In this document: positions 42,164 through 50,131 of the stretch, in pieces
Numbering within the stretch: position 1 is the first letter of the stretch
How the letters are laid out: each line of letters opens with the position of its first letter
Origin: Planobispora rosea
GTDB lineage: Bacteria > Actinomycetota > Actinomycetes > Streptosporangiales > Streptosporangiaceae
Assembly (NCBI RefSeq): GCF_014648175.1
Contig: NZ_BMQP01000011.1
Coordinates: forward strand, 62,001 to 126,000
Direction: 5' to 3'
DNA length: 64,000 nt
Translations under genes and position numbers: made by a program
The notes under the pieces: generated by a model
Told to the model about the DNA's origin: nothing
Seen by the model: only the letters and a program-made list of their open reading frames with translations
Database searches by the model: none

Positions 42164-43060
42164 ATGACGCGGGTGGTCGTGGTGGGCGATCTCATGACCG
42201 ACGCGGTCGCGCGGGCCCGCTACCCACTGGCGAGAGCCAGCGACACACCGGCCATCGTCACGATGCACGGCGGCGGGTCCGGGGCCAACATCGCCTCCTG
42301 GCTCGCCGTGGAGGGCGCGGAGGTGGCCTTCATCGGCCGCCGGGGCGCCGACATCACCGGCCGCAACCGCGACATGGAGCTGATGGGGTACGGCGTGGAC
42401 GCCCGCCTCGTCATGGACCCCGAGCGCCCGACCGGCACGTGCGTCGTGCTCGTCACGCACAAGGGCGAGCGCACCATGCTCTCCGACCCCGGCGCCAACG
42501 CCGCCCTGTCCCCCGAGGACCTCCCCCGGGACCTGTTCACCCAGGGCGGGCACCTGCACGTCTCGGGCTACACCCTGATCAACGAGGGGTCCCGGGAGGC
42601 CGGTCTCGCGGCCCTGGAGATGGCCCGCCGGGCCGCGATGTCCATCTCGGTCGACTGCTCCTCCTCCGCGCCGCTGGAGCGCACCGGGGCCGAGCCGTTC
42701 CTGGAGTGGACCCAGAACGCCAAGCTGCTGTTCGCCAACGGCGACCAGGCCAAGGTCCTGACCGGCCGCGACGACCCCGAGGCCGCCGCCAAGGTGCTCA
42801 CCGCCTGGTTCCCTCAGGTCGTGATCAAGCTCGGTGCCGAGGGCGCGATGTGGTACAGCGCCAGCAACCGCGGCGAGCCGGTCCGCGCCCCCGCCGAGCC
42901 GGTGGAGCGCGTGGTCGACGGCACCGGCGCGGGCGACGCCTTCACCGCGGGATTCCTCCCGGCGTGGCTGGAGGGCAAGCCCCCGGCCGAGTCCCTCGCC
43001 GCCGGCAACAGCCTGGCGTCCAAGGCCCTGGCCCACCTCGGCGCCCGCCCGCGCCTCTGA
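42164..43060 (+). CDS. PfkB-family carbohydrate kinase
   Basis: A 298-residue ribokinase-fold kinase. It begins RVVVVGDLMTDAVARARYP, has the glycine pair HGGGSGANIASWLAVEGAEVAFIG in two parts, and the ATP and catalytic motif DGTGAGDAFTAGF with the base Asp. Substrates of such kinases include ribose, fructose, adenosine and pseudouridine; the sequence alone does not decide. AAGGTGG lies before the ATG. It stands alone, divergent from the acetyltransferase gene and convergent with the next one. Confidence 0.9.
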   Translation: MTRVVVVGDLMTDAVARARYPLARASDTPAIVTMHGGGSGANIASWLAVEGAEVAFIGRRGADITGRNRDMELMGYGVDARLVMDPERPTGTCVVLVTHKGERTMLSDPGANAALSPEDLPRDLFTQGGHLHVSGYTLINEGSREAGLAALEMARRAAMSISVDCSSSAPLERTGAEPFLEWTQNAKLLFANGDQAKVLTGRDDPEAAAKVLTAWFPQVVIKLGAEGAMWYSASNRGEPVRAPAEPVERVVDGTGAGDAFTAGFLPAWLEGKPPAESLAAGNSLASKALAHLGARPRL

Positions 43061-43113
43061 GGCCCCCGGCCGGGCCCGCCCCGGCGCCCGGCTCCGTCCC
43101 CGTCTCCGGACCG

Positions 43114-43908
43114 TCAGGCGGCCTTCCCGCCGATCACGTCCAGCGCGCCCGTGGGCGCCCGGCCGAGCAGCGCGCGCAGATCGCCCGCCGTGCCGTCCAT
43201 GAATCCGTGCGCGATCGCCGAGTACGTCCCCACCAGCATCGGCACCTGGAACGGCGCGGCGCCGGAGGCCGCGACGCGCTCGCGGGCCTGCGCCATCGTG
43301 CCCGGCGTGTAGACCGCGCCCAGCGCCTCGGCCAGTTCCGCGCCGCCGACGGCCTCCTCGCCGACCAGGTCGTACACCCTGCCCGCGTGCGGCGCCGGGT
43401 CCAGGGCGACCCGGCACGCCGCCTCGGCCAGGTCCCGGCGGGCCACCGCCGCCAGCTTCCCCCCGCCCAGCGGCGCGGTGATCCGTCCCTCGGCGTCCGG
43501 GGCGGCCAGCCACGCGAGCAGCTCGGCGTACAGGCCGTTGCGCAGGACGGTCCAGGCGGCCCGGCCGGAACGCAGCCGCCGCTCGGTCCAGCGGTGGGGC
43601 AGCGCGTACGGCAGGTGGTCTCCGGCGGAGGCCAGACTGGTGTAGACGATGTGCGCCACCCCGTCGCGCTCCGCGGCGTCGATCACCGCCCCGTGCCGGG
43701 TGATCACCACGTCGTCCTCGCCGTACCCGGCCGAGATCAGCAGCAGCGTGGCCACGCCGGTGAAGTCCAGGCTCGCCGGATCGTCGAAGTCGATCCGGCG
43801 CTCGCCGTACTGCGGATCCCTGCTGGCGAGCACCGCATCCGCACGCCCGGCCAGCCCCGCCGCGATCAGTTTGCCCAGCGCGCCCGAGACGCCCGTCACC
43901 AGAAGCAT
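43114..43908 (-). CDS. NAD(P)-binding NmrA/SDR-like protein
   Basis: A 264-residue Rossmann-fold protein: MLLVTGVSGALGKLIAAGL is the nucleotide loop, VAHIVYTSLASAGDH the following conserved part, and TERRLRSGRAAWTVLRNGLY is typical of the QOR2/NmrA type of quinone or sugar-nucleotide binding proteins. ATG at 43908 is preferred since AAGGGGG stands at 6 bases; that at 43914 touches it. It is divergent from an HxlR regulator over a perfect operator, an arrangement usual for quinone- or aldehyde-responsive pairs. Confidence 0.88.
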   Translation of the reverse strand: MLLVTGVSGALGKLIAAGLAGRADAVLASRDPQYGERRIDFDDPASLDFTGVATLLLISAGYGEDDVVITRHGAVIDAAERDGVAHIVYTSLASAGDHLPYALPHRWTERRLRSGRAAWTVLRNGLYAELLAWLAAPDAEGRITAPLGGGKLAAVARRDLAEAACRVALDPAPHAGRVYDLVGEEAVGGAELAEALGAVYTPGTMAQARERVAASGAAPFQVPMLVGTYSAIAHGFMDGTAGDLRALLGRAPTGALDVIGGKAA

Positions 43909-43921
43909 TCTCATCCCCCTT

Positions 43922-43948
43922 AGGGTGGTTCTCCTGGAGAACCACCCT
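43922..43948. promoter_or_regulatory. Perfect 12-bp inverted repeat, HxlR-type operator
   Basis: AGGGTGGTTCTC and its exact complement around a 3-base centre lie between the divergent NmrA-like and HxlR genes, 13 bases from the former's start and 37 from the latter's. It fits a dimeric HxlR repressor. Confidence 0.8.
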
Positions 43949-43985
43949 GGCGCTTCCAGCCGCGCCCGCGTAAGGAGGCACATTC

Positions 43986-44393
43986 ATGTCAGCCACGCAC
44001 ACAGCGGTAACCACCCCCGAGCCGGTCGTCTCCTGCGCGGAGGACTGCGGCATCCGCGACGTGCTCGACCGCATCGGCGACAAGTGGTCCGTGCTCGTGG
44101 TCGTGGAGCTGGCCCACGGCAGACGCCGCTTCCGTGAACTCCTGCGCGCCGTCGACGGCATCTCCCAGCGCATGCTCACCCTGACGGTCCGCCGCCTGGA
44201 ACGTGACGGGCTGGTCAGCCGCACCGTCTACCCGACGGTCCCGCCGCAGGTGGAGTACGAGCTCACGGCCACCGGCCACAGCCTCACCCACCTGCTCAAG
44301 GCCCTCGCCGACTGGTCGGCCGAGCACCGCGAGACCATCGCCGGATCCCGTCGCCGCTGGGACGCCGAGAACCCCGGCGCCGGCATCCACTGA
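43986..44393 (+). CDS. HxlR-family transcriptional regulator
   Basis: A 135-residue winged-helix regulator. It has the HxlR core [42 protein letters not shown], the recognition helix [20 protein letters not shown] and wing [13 protein letters not shown]. Cys17 and Cys21 before the core are placed like the redox-sensing Cys of some family members that react to quinones or electrophiles. It likely represses itself and the divergent reductase gene. Confidence 0.92.
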   Translation: MSATHTAVTTPEPVVSCAEDCGIRDVLDRIGDKWSVLVVVELAHGRRRFRELLRAVDGISQRMLTLTVRRLERDGLVSRTVYPTVPPQVEYELTATGHSLTHLLKALADWSAEHRETIAGSRRRWDAENPGAGIH

Positions 44394-44515
44394 CACCGCC
44401 GCGACGGCAGCCGACCGGCCGGTCACCCGCTGTCGGCAGTCCGCCGTCCTCCCGGGTCCGGGGAGCCCACGGAAATCATTCGCCGCCGCCCGCCCGCCGT
44501 TCCTAGGGTCACCCC

Positions 44516-44911
44516 ATGGAGATCTCATACGAATGGCGTGGTCACTTCGGCAACGGCGAGGTCAACGCGCTGCACGCGGAGGGCTTCGAGCACGCGCTCC
44601 TCGAAGACGACTGGTGGGCGCAGGTCAACCGGCACAGCCTCGGCTGGGTCTGCGCCAGGGAGGGCGGCGAGCTCGTCGGCTTCGTCAACGTGGCGTGGGA
44701 CGGCGCCATCCACGCCTTCATCCTCGACACCCTCGTGACGGAGAGGTGCCGGCGGCACGGGGTCGGGACCGGGCTCGTCGCCGTGGCCGTCCGGGAGGCC
44801 CGCGCCGCCGGGTGCGAATGGCTCCACGTCGACTTCGACGACCATCTGAAGGACTTCTACTTCGGCGCGTGCGGGTTCCAGCCGACGAACGCGGGCCTCA
44901 TCGCCCTGTAG
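44516..44911 (+). CDS. GNAT acetyltransferase
   Basis: A 131-residue single-domain GNAT. The acetyl-CoA loop reads CRRHGVGTGLVAVAVREARA and the preceding strand FILDTLVTE; the N-terminal part has WWAQVNRHSLGWVCARE and the end FYFGACGFQPTNAGLIAL. The acceptor substrate is unknown. It stands alone with ATG 122 bases after the HxlR stop. Confidence 0.85.
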   Translation: MEISYEWRGHFGNGEVNALHAEGFEHALLEDDWWAQVNRHSLGWVCAREGGELVGFVNVAWDGAIHAFILDTLVTERCRRHGVGTGLVAVAVREARAAGCEWLHVDFDDHLKDFYFGACGFQPTNAGLIAL

Positions 44912-45017
44912 GCGGTCCACGGGCCGGATCGGGTACGTCCGGGCGGCCCGTCGGCCCCGGGACGCGCCGCCCCGGGACCATGCCCGGCACGCGGCGGGCA
45001 CACCCGGGGCGGTGGGA

Positions 45018-45278
45018 TCACTCTCTGCGGCCGGCCGAGCCTCTGTCCGCCTCGTCCGCATTCACGTCGGCCCCCTCGCCGGTCGTCTCGCCCAGGCCCG
45101 TCGCGCCGGGCGGCATGCCGGAGCCGACGCCGTGCGCCCGGTCGGCCGGATTGCTCTCCGCGTCCGGATAGGACGTCTCCAGCACCGAGCCCGCGCTGCC
45201 GACGGCGTCCTCCATCCGCTGGTCGGCGGGCAGGTCGGACTCGGAAGCCCAGCTGTCTTCACGTTCGGTGTCGCTCAT
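45018..45278 (-). CDS. Small acidic, probably disordered protein
   Basis: An 86-residue protein rich in Glu, Asp, Ser, Ala and Gly (MSDTEREDSWASESDLPADQ) with no hydrophobic core, Cys or His motif beyond one His. It looks unstructured. An in-frame ATG with AGGGGAGTG upstream supports translation. No family is known to me; codon bias matches the neighbours. Confidence 0.6.
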   Translation of the reverse strand: MSDTEREDSWASESDLPADQRMEDAVGSAGSVLETSYPDAESNPADRAHGVGSGMPPGATGLGETTGEGADVNADEADRGSAGRRE

Positions 45279-45346
45279 GGCACTCCCCTACCCCGGCGGT
45301 CACGCTTCTACCGGGGCCCCGATCAGGGCGTACGGCGCGCGGAACG

Positions 45347-47431
45347 CTAGCTCGTCACCGCCAGGGCCAGGGGCAGCACGGCGGGGGCTCCGGCGTGGCG
45401 GAGCAGGGCGGCTCCCAGGGTCATCGTCCAGCCGGTGTCGACGCGGTCGTCCACCAGCAGGACCGGGCCGCCGGCCGCGGCGACCGCCGGGCCCAGGGCC
45501 GAGGGCATGGCGAGGGTGGCCCGGACGGCCTGGACCCGCTGGGCGCTGTTGAAGCGCCGGGCGGGCGGGCCCGACCGGTAGCCCAGGTCGCCCAGGTAGG
45601 ACAGCCGGCCCACCTGGGCCAGCCGCTCGGTCAGGCTGCGGACCAGCTGGGGACGGGTGGCCGAGGGCACCCCGACCACGGCGACCGGGCGCTGCTGCCA
45701 CTCCCAGGACGACAGCACCGCGACCACGGCGGCGAACACGTCGTCGGGGACCGGGCCGTCGGGGGCGCCGTCGGCGAGCAGGCCGCGTAGGCGGTTGCCC
45801 CAGCCGATGTCGGTGAGGCGGCCCAGCGCCCGGCCGGGCTCGGCGCCCAGCTCCGGCTTGATCCGTCCCTTGAGGTCGCTCAGCCCGGTCGGCCACTGCT
45901 TGCGCGTCTCGATCTCCACGCCCGGCCGGTGCAGGCTCCGGGTCGCGCGCTCGACCGCCTCCGCCTCGACCTCGGGCGAGCGGTGCACGCCGGTGCAGTT
46001 GTCGCAGCGCCCGCAGGGCGCGGCCGACTCGTCGTCCAGGAGGTGGCGCAGGAACTCCTCGCGGCAGCCGGTGGTGTCGAGGTAGTCGAGCATGGCCTTC
46101 TGCTCGGCCTCGCGCGCGGCCGCGACCCGGGCGTAGCGATCGGCGTCGTAGGCCCACTCCTCGCCGGTGGCCTCCCAGCCGCCCCTGACCCGGCGGACCG
46201 CGCCGTCCACGTCGAGGACCTTGAGCATGGTCTCCAGGCGGGTGCGGCTGAGATCGACCCGGCTCTCCAGGGCGGCGGTGGACATCACCCCGCCCTCGGC
46301 CAGGGCGTCCAGCACGCTCCGCACGACCGGCTCCGGCGGGAAGGCCAGCGAGGCGAAGTAGGCCCAGATCTCGCGGTCCTCGGCGCCGGGCAGCAGGATC
46401 ACCTCGGCCCGCTCGACCCCGCGCCCTGCCCGGCCGACCTGCTGGTAGTAGGCGACCGGCGACTGCGGGGCGCCCACGTGGACCACGAACCCGAGGTCGG
46501 GCTTGTCGAAGCCCATGCCCAGCGCGGAGGTGGCGACGAGAGCCTTGATCTTGTTGTCCAGCAGGGCCTGCTCGGCGGCGAGCCGCTCGGCCTGCTCGGT
46601 CTGGCCGGAGTAGGCGGCCACCTCGTGCCCCTGCTCGCGCAGGTAGGCGGCGATCTCCTGGGCGGCGGCCACGGTGAGGGTGTAGACGATCCCGGAGCCG
46701 GGCAGCTCGTGCAGGGTGCGGGCGAGCCACGCCAGGCGCTGCTCGGCGCCGCGCAGCCGTACCACGCTCAGGTGGAGGCTCTCGCGCTCCAGCGGCCCGC
46801 GCAGGACGAGCGTCTCGTCGCCGAGCTGCTCGGCGACGTCACGGGTGACGCGGGCGTTGGCGGTCGCGGTGGTCGCCAGGACCGGCACGCCCTCGGGGAG
46901 GTTCTCGAAGAGCGTGCGCAGCCGCCGGTAGTCGGGGCGGAAGTCGTGGCCCCAGTCGGAGATGCAGTGCGCCTCGTCCACCACGACCAGGCCCGCGCTC
47001 TCGGCGAGCGCGGGCAGGACCTGGTCACGGAAGTCGGGGTTGTTGAGCCGCTCGGGGCTGACCAGCAGCACGTCGACCAGGCCGTCGGCGACCTGCCCGT
47101 AGATCTCCTCCCACTCCTCGGGGTTGGCCGAGTTGACGGTGACCGCGTGGATGCCGGCCCGCTCGGCGGCGGCGATCTGGTTGCGCATCAGGGCCAGCAG
47201 CGGCGAGACGATGACGGTCGGTCCCTCGCCCAGCTCGCGCAGGAGCGCGGTGGCCACGAAGTAGACCGCCGACTTGCCCCAGCCGGTGCGCTGCACCACG
47301 AGCACCCGGCGCCGGTCCATGACCAGCGCCTTGATGGCCGACCACTGGTCCTCGCGCAGCCGCGCGTGCTCTCCGGCGAGCGCGCGCAGCCTTTCGGCGG
47401 CCTCTTCCCGCAGCATCAGCTCTTCGCTCAC
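45347..47431 (-). CDS. RecQ-type DNA helicase fused to phosphoribosyltransferase-like domain
   Basis: A 694-residue superfamily 2 helicase. Motif I RTGWGKS (48-54), DEAH at 152-155, ATTATAN and the RecQ motif VI region QQVGRAGRGVERAEV are present, with a zinc-binding segment TTGCREEF ... CGRCDNC. Motif I is RTGWGKS rather than PTGGGKS. Past about residue 540 there is no HRDC domain; instead residues near 610-690 end with GPVLLVDDRVDTGWTMT, the PRPP-binding loop of type I phosphoribosyltransferases. The fusion suggests helicase action linked to a nucleotide-type signal or substrate, but nothing is proven. Single gene; ATG at 47431. Confidence 0.9.
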   Translation of the reverse strand: MSEELMLREEAAERLRALAGEHARLREDQWSAIKALVMDRRRVLVVQRTGWGKSAVYFVATALLRELGEGPTVIVSPLLALMRNQIAAAERAGIHAVTVNSANPEEWEEIYGQVADGLVDVLLVSPERLNNPDFRDQVLPALAESAGLVVVDEAHCISDWGHDFRPDYRRLRTLFENLPEGVPVLATTATANARVTRDVAEQLGDETLVLRGPLERESLHLSVVRLRGAEQRLAWLARTLHELPGSGIVYTLTVAAAQEIAAYLREQGHEVAAYSGQTEQAERLAAEQALLDNKIKALVATSALGMGFDKPDLGFVVHVGAPQSPVAYYQQVGRAGRGVERAEVILLPGAEDREIWAYFASLAFPPEPVVRSVLDALAEGGVMSTAALESRVDLSRTRLETMLKVLDVDGAVRRVRGGWEATGEEWAYDADRYARVAAAREAEQKAMLDYLDTTGCREEFLRHLLDDESAAPCGRCDNCTGVHRSPEVEAEAVERATRSLHRPGVEIETRKQWPTGLSDLKGRIKPELGAEPGRALGRLTDIGWGNRLRGLLADGAPDGPVPDDVFAAVVAVLSSWEWQQRPVAVVGVPSATRPQLVRSLTERLAQVGRLSYLGDLGYRSGPPARRFNSAQRVQAVRATLAMPSALGPAVAAAGGPVLLVDDRVDTGWTMTLGAALLRHAGAPAVLPLALAVTS

Positions 47432-47480
47432 CGGTCCTTGTTATCAGGTCCCGGTGACGGTTTCGCCTCGACGCCGGATT

Positions 47481-48317
47481 TCAGCTGTTGCGGTACTCGG
47501 GGTCCAGGTGCTCGGGGAAGGCGTTGATGGTGACGCGGTGCATGCGCCGCCGCTCGGTGTAGTCGGCCACCGCGTAGTGCTGGGTGCTGCGGTTGTCCCA
47601 GAAGGCCAGGGTGCCCGGACGCCAGTTGAGCCGGACCTGGTACTCGGGGGAGCGGATGTGGTCGATCAGGTACGGCAGCAGCGCCTCGTTCTCCCTGTCG
47701 TTGAGCTGCACGAGCCGGGTGGTGGAGGCGCGGTTGACGAACAGCGCCTTGAGACCTGTCTCCGCGTGCACGCGTACGACCGGCCGCTCGATCGGCGGCC
47801 ATTTCGCCTGGATCTCGGCCAGGTCGAAGTCGTGCCCCTTGGAGATGGCCTTCTTCATGGAGGCCGTGATGTCATGGACGGCGGTGAGTTCCTCGCAGAG
47901 CCGCTGGATGGGCGGGGAGAGGGTCTCGTAGGCCAGGCAGGCGTTGGCCCACAGGGTGTCGCCGCCGACGCTGGGCAGCTGGACGCAGCGCAGCAGCGAA
48001 CCCATGGGCGGGATCGGCTCGAAGGTGTTGTCGCTGTGCCATTCGTCGCCGCCCTCGCCCTTGGGGTCGGTCTGGTCGAGGACGTGGATGGCCGAACCGC
48101 TGTCCTTCTTGAAGGCCGGATGGTTGATCGTGCCGAAGTTCTCCGCGAAGCGGATGTGCTCCTCGTCGGTGATGTGCTGGTCCCTGAAGAACAGGACCTT
48201 GTGCTTCAGCCAGCCCTGTCGGATCTCGTCGACCTCGCCCTGTGACAGCGGCTTGCGCAGGTCGACGCCGGTCACCTCGGCGCCGATGTGCTTGGTCACC
48301 TGCTTGAACTCGATCAT
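47481..48317 (-). CDS. TauD-family Fe(II)/2-oxoglutarate dioxygenase
   Basis: A 278-residue dioxygenase. The iron ligands are His94 and Asp96 in EWHSDNTF and His247 in STQHYAVADY; Arg261 in MHRVTIN is placed to bind 2-oxoglutarate. The N-terminal IGAEVTGVDLRKPLSQGEV and VLFFRDQHIT blocks are those of taurine and 2,4-D dioxygenases. It may release sulfite from a sulfonate or oxidise another small acid; no transporter is adjacent to decide. ATG at 48317 has GGAGG upstream. An inverted CAAGC/GCTTG pair lies about 100 bases before it. Confidence 0.92.
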   Translation of the reverse strand: MIEFKQVTKHIGAEVTGVDLRKPLSQGEVDEIRQGWLKHKVLFFRDQHITDEEHIRFAENFGTINHPAFKKDSGSAIHVLDQTDPKGEGGDEWHSDNTFEPIPPMGSLLRCVQLPSVGGDTLWANACLAYETLSPPIQRLCEELTAVHDITASMKKAISKGHDFDLAEIQAKWPPIERPVVRVHAETGLKALFVNRASTTRLVQLNDRENEALLPYLIDHIRSPEYQVRLNWRPGTLAFWDNRSTQHYAVADYTERRRMHRVTINAFPEHLDPEYRNS

Positions 48318-48413
48318 GTCCGGACGCTCCTCCGTCGGTGGCCGCATGCCGGTCACGGAGGCGGCGAGGCCGCGCGTGACCGGTTGTCCCAAGCGGAGCC
48401 CGACCGCGCCAAT

Positions 48414-48427
48414 CAAGCAACCGCTTG
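48414..48427. promoter_or_regulatory. CAAGC-GCTTG inverted repeat upstream of dioxygenase gene
   Basis: CAAGC, four bases, GCTTG, with a third CAAGC copy 4 bases further (TCAAGC). The form resembles TetR-family operators. It overlaps a CTTGACC that could serve as -35 on the minus strand. No TetR gene is in the window. Confidence 0.45.
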
Positions 48428-48504
48428 GTCAAGCATATGCCCGAACCGCATCCCGGGAGAGAGTGACGTAGGTCACTCGGAGGCGAGAGTCCCCTGCGCG
48501 GATC

Positions 48505-48549
48505 GCCGGGTCCGTGCCGTCCGGCGGGACCGGACGGCACGGACCCGGC
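48505..48549 (-). terminator. 20-bp perfect hairpin behind lipoprotein gene
   Basis: GCCGGGTCCGTGCCGTCCGG at 48505-48524 and its exact complement at 48530-48549 enclose a 5-base loop, 29 bases beyond the lipoprotein stop on the minus strand. Confidence 0.85.
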
Positions 48550-48578
48550 CGGGGCGGAGGGACGGCGGGGAAGACCCC

Positions 48579-49394
48579 TCAGATCTCCTCAACCGATCCG
48601 CACTCCCCCTCCTTCATCGGAGCCGACTCCTCGCCGTAGGCGTCCGTCACCGGGCCGTCCCCTTCTCCCTGCAGGCTGAAGTCGGGCCGCAGGAAGGCAT
48701 CGGTGGAGTCGCACCGTATTCCGGCGCTCCACGCGTCCGCCGTCTCGCCGTCCCAGTTCCGGAGCCTGCCCTTGGGCCTGTCCCGCCAATACAGGTGGTG
48801 CGCCTTGATGTAGCTCATCACCCGGACGATGGGACCCGGCCTGCCCGCGGGCCGTACCGCGTAGACGAACCGGGCCTCGTAGTCCACCCGCAGCTCCGGG
48901 TTGCCGTCGGCGTCCTTGGCCGCCGCCGGGGAGAGCTTCCCCTGCACCTTGATCACGTCACCGACCAGCTCCGTCGTCCCCGGCGCGAAGCTGTTGACCC
49001 ATCCCCGGGTGTCCTTCTTCGGATCCTTGTGATCGAGATCTTTCAGGAAGGTCTTGCGCTGCTCCGGATCGAGCAGCGCGGCATAGGCGTCCGGCTTCCC
49101 GCCGAGCAGCGTCTGCCGGTCGAGGTAGGCGGCCTGCAGCAGGCGGCTGCTGGTCTCCATGGCCGCGCGGACGTCCTTGGCGGAGAAGCTCCCCACGGCC
49201 CCGGCCTCGGGGATCACGATCCCCGAGGCGCCGTCGGCGAACTTCTCCGAGGGCGAGCCCCTGAAGGGCGCGTCGGCGGCGATCACCGTCGGGTCGGCCA
49301 TCTCCCCCAGGACGCTCCCGGCCATCCCGCAGCCCGTCAGCGTCCCCGCGAGGCACACCCCCGCGATCGTCATCATCATTCCGCGTTTCAGCAT
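48579..49394 (-). CDS. Hypothetical lipoprotein
   Basis: A 271-residue secreted protein. The signal peptide MLKRGMMMTIAGVCLAGTLT ends in lipobox LTGC, so the mature protein is lipid-anchored outside. The mature part has an alpha-beta pattern with SRLLQAAYLDRQTLLGG, YAALLDPEQRKTFLKDL and the Arg/Trp-rich RVMSYIKAHHLYWRDRPKGR; two Cys near the C-terminus (IRCDS, GECGS) could pair. No family is recognised. It is divergent from a GNAT gene and ends at a strong hairpin. Confidence 0.85.
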   Translation of the reverse strand: MLKRGMMMTIAGVCLAGTLTGCGMAGSVLGEMADPTVIAADAPFRGSPSEKFADGASGIVIPEAGAVGSFSAKDVRAAMETSSRLLQAAYLDRQTLLGGKPDAYAALLDPEQRKTFLKDLDHKDPKKDTRGWVNSFAPGTTELVGDVIKVQGKLSPAAAKDADGNPELRVDYEARFVYAVRPAGRPGPIVRVMSYIKAHHLYWRDRPKGRLRNWDGETADAWSAGIRCDSTDAFLRPDFSLQGEGDGPVTDAYGEESAPMKEGECGSVEEI

Positions 49395-49469
49395 GGCGGG
49401 ATATTAGTGACAGATCATCCAGCCCTCCGTGCAGCCGGGTTCCCGGGCCGTGATTTCATGAGGGCCACT

Positions 49470-50048
49470 ATGGACGTCACCACCTGGTATCTCGAGCAGA
49501 CCTCCCCCGCCGACCTGATCCCCGCCAAGCCTCCGGCGATCGAGCTGGACATCGTCCGCGCCGAGATCCCCTCCCCCGAGCTCAACCGCTTCCTCTACAC
49601 CGCCGTCGGCGGCGACTGGCAGTGGACGGAGCGGCTGCCGTGGACCTGGCGGCAGTGGAGCGAGTGGCTCGGCCGGGGCGTGGAGACCTGGGTCGCCTAC
49701 CACCGCGGCACGCCCGCCGGATACGCCGAGCTGGTCCCGCAGGACGGGGCGGCGGTCGAGGTGGCCTCCTTCGGCCTCGTGCACTGGGCGATCGGCAAGG
49801 GCGCGGGCGGACACCTGCTGGAGTTCTGCACGGCCCGTGCCTGGGACCTGGCCGAGCGTCACCCGGACCGCGAGCCGACCCGCCGGGTCTGGCTGCACAC
49901 CTGCTCCCTCGACGGCCCGGCCGCGCTCCCGGCGTACAAGGCGCGGGGGTTCCGGATCTACGACACCAGGCTCAACGTTCCCGGCGACGAGGACGAAGGC
50001 GTCACCCCTGGTCCCTGGCCCGGGGCCGGTCCGCGCGTCCTCCGGTGA
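49470..50048 (+). CDS. GNAT acetyltransferase
   Basis: A 192-residue GNAT. After a 25-residue lead come FLYTAVGGDWQWTERLPW, WVAYHRGTPAGYAEL, the acetyl-CoA loop AIGKGAGGHLLEFCTARAW, a long loop with RVWLHTCSLDGPAALPAYKARGF in two parts. The pattern LPAYKARGF with Tyr as general acid is usual. The ATG at 49470 has GAGGG before it; an ATG 12 bases earlier is the alternative. Substrate unknown. Confidence 0.87.
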   Translation: MDVTTWYLEQTSPADLIPAKPPAIELDIVRAEIPSPELNRFLYTAVGGDWQWTERLPWTWRQWSEWLGRGVETWVAYHRGTPAGYAELVPQDGAAVEVASFGLVHWAIGKGAGGHLLEFCTARAWDLAERHPDREPTRRVWLHTCSLDGPAALPAYKARGFRIYDTRLNVPGDEDEGVTPGPWPGAGPRVLR

Positions 50049-50131
50049 ATCACCACCCCATACCCCCACATAACGGTCCGTCCTCACGGTGAAGTCGCGG
50101 GCACCCTCCAGACTTCGGCAGAATGTTCGAC

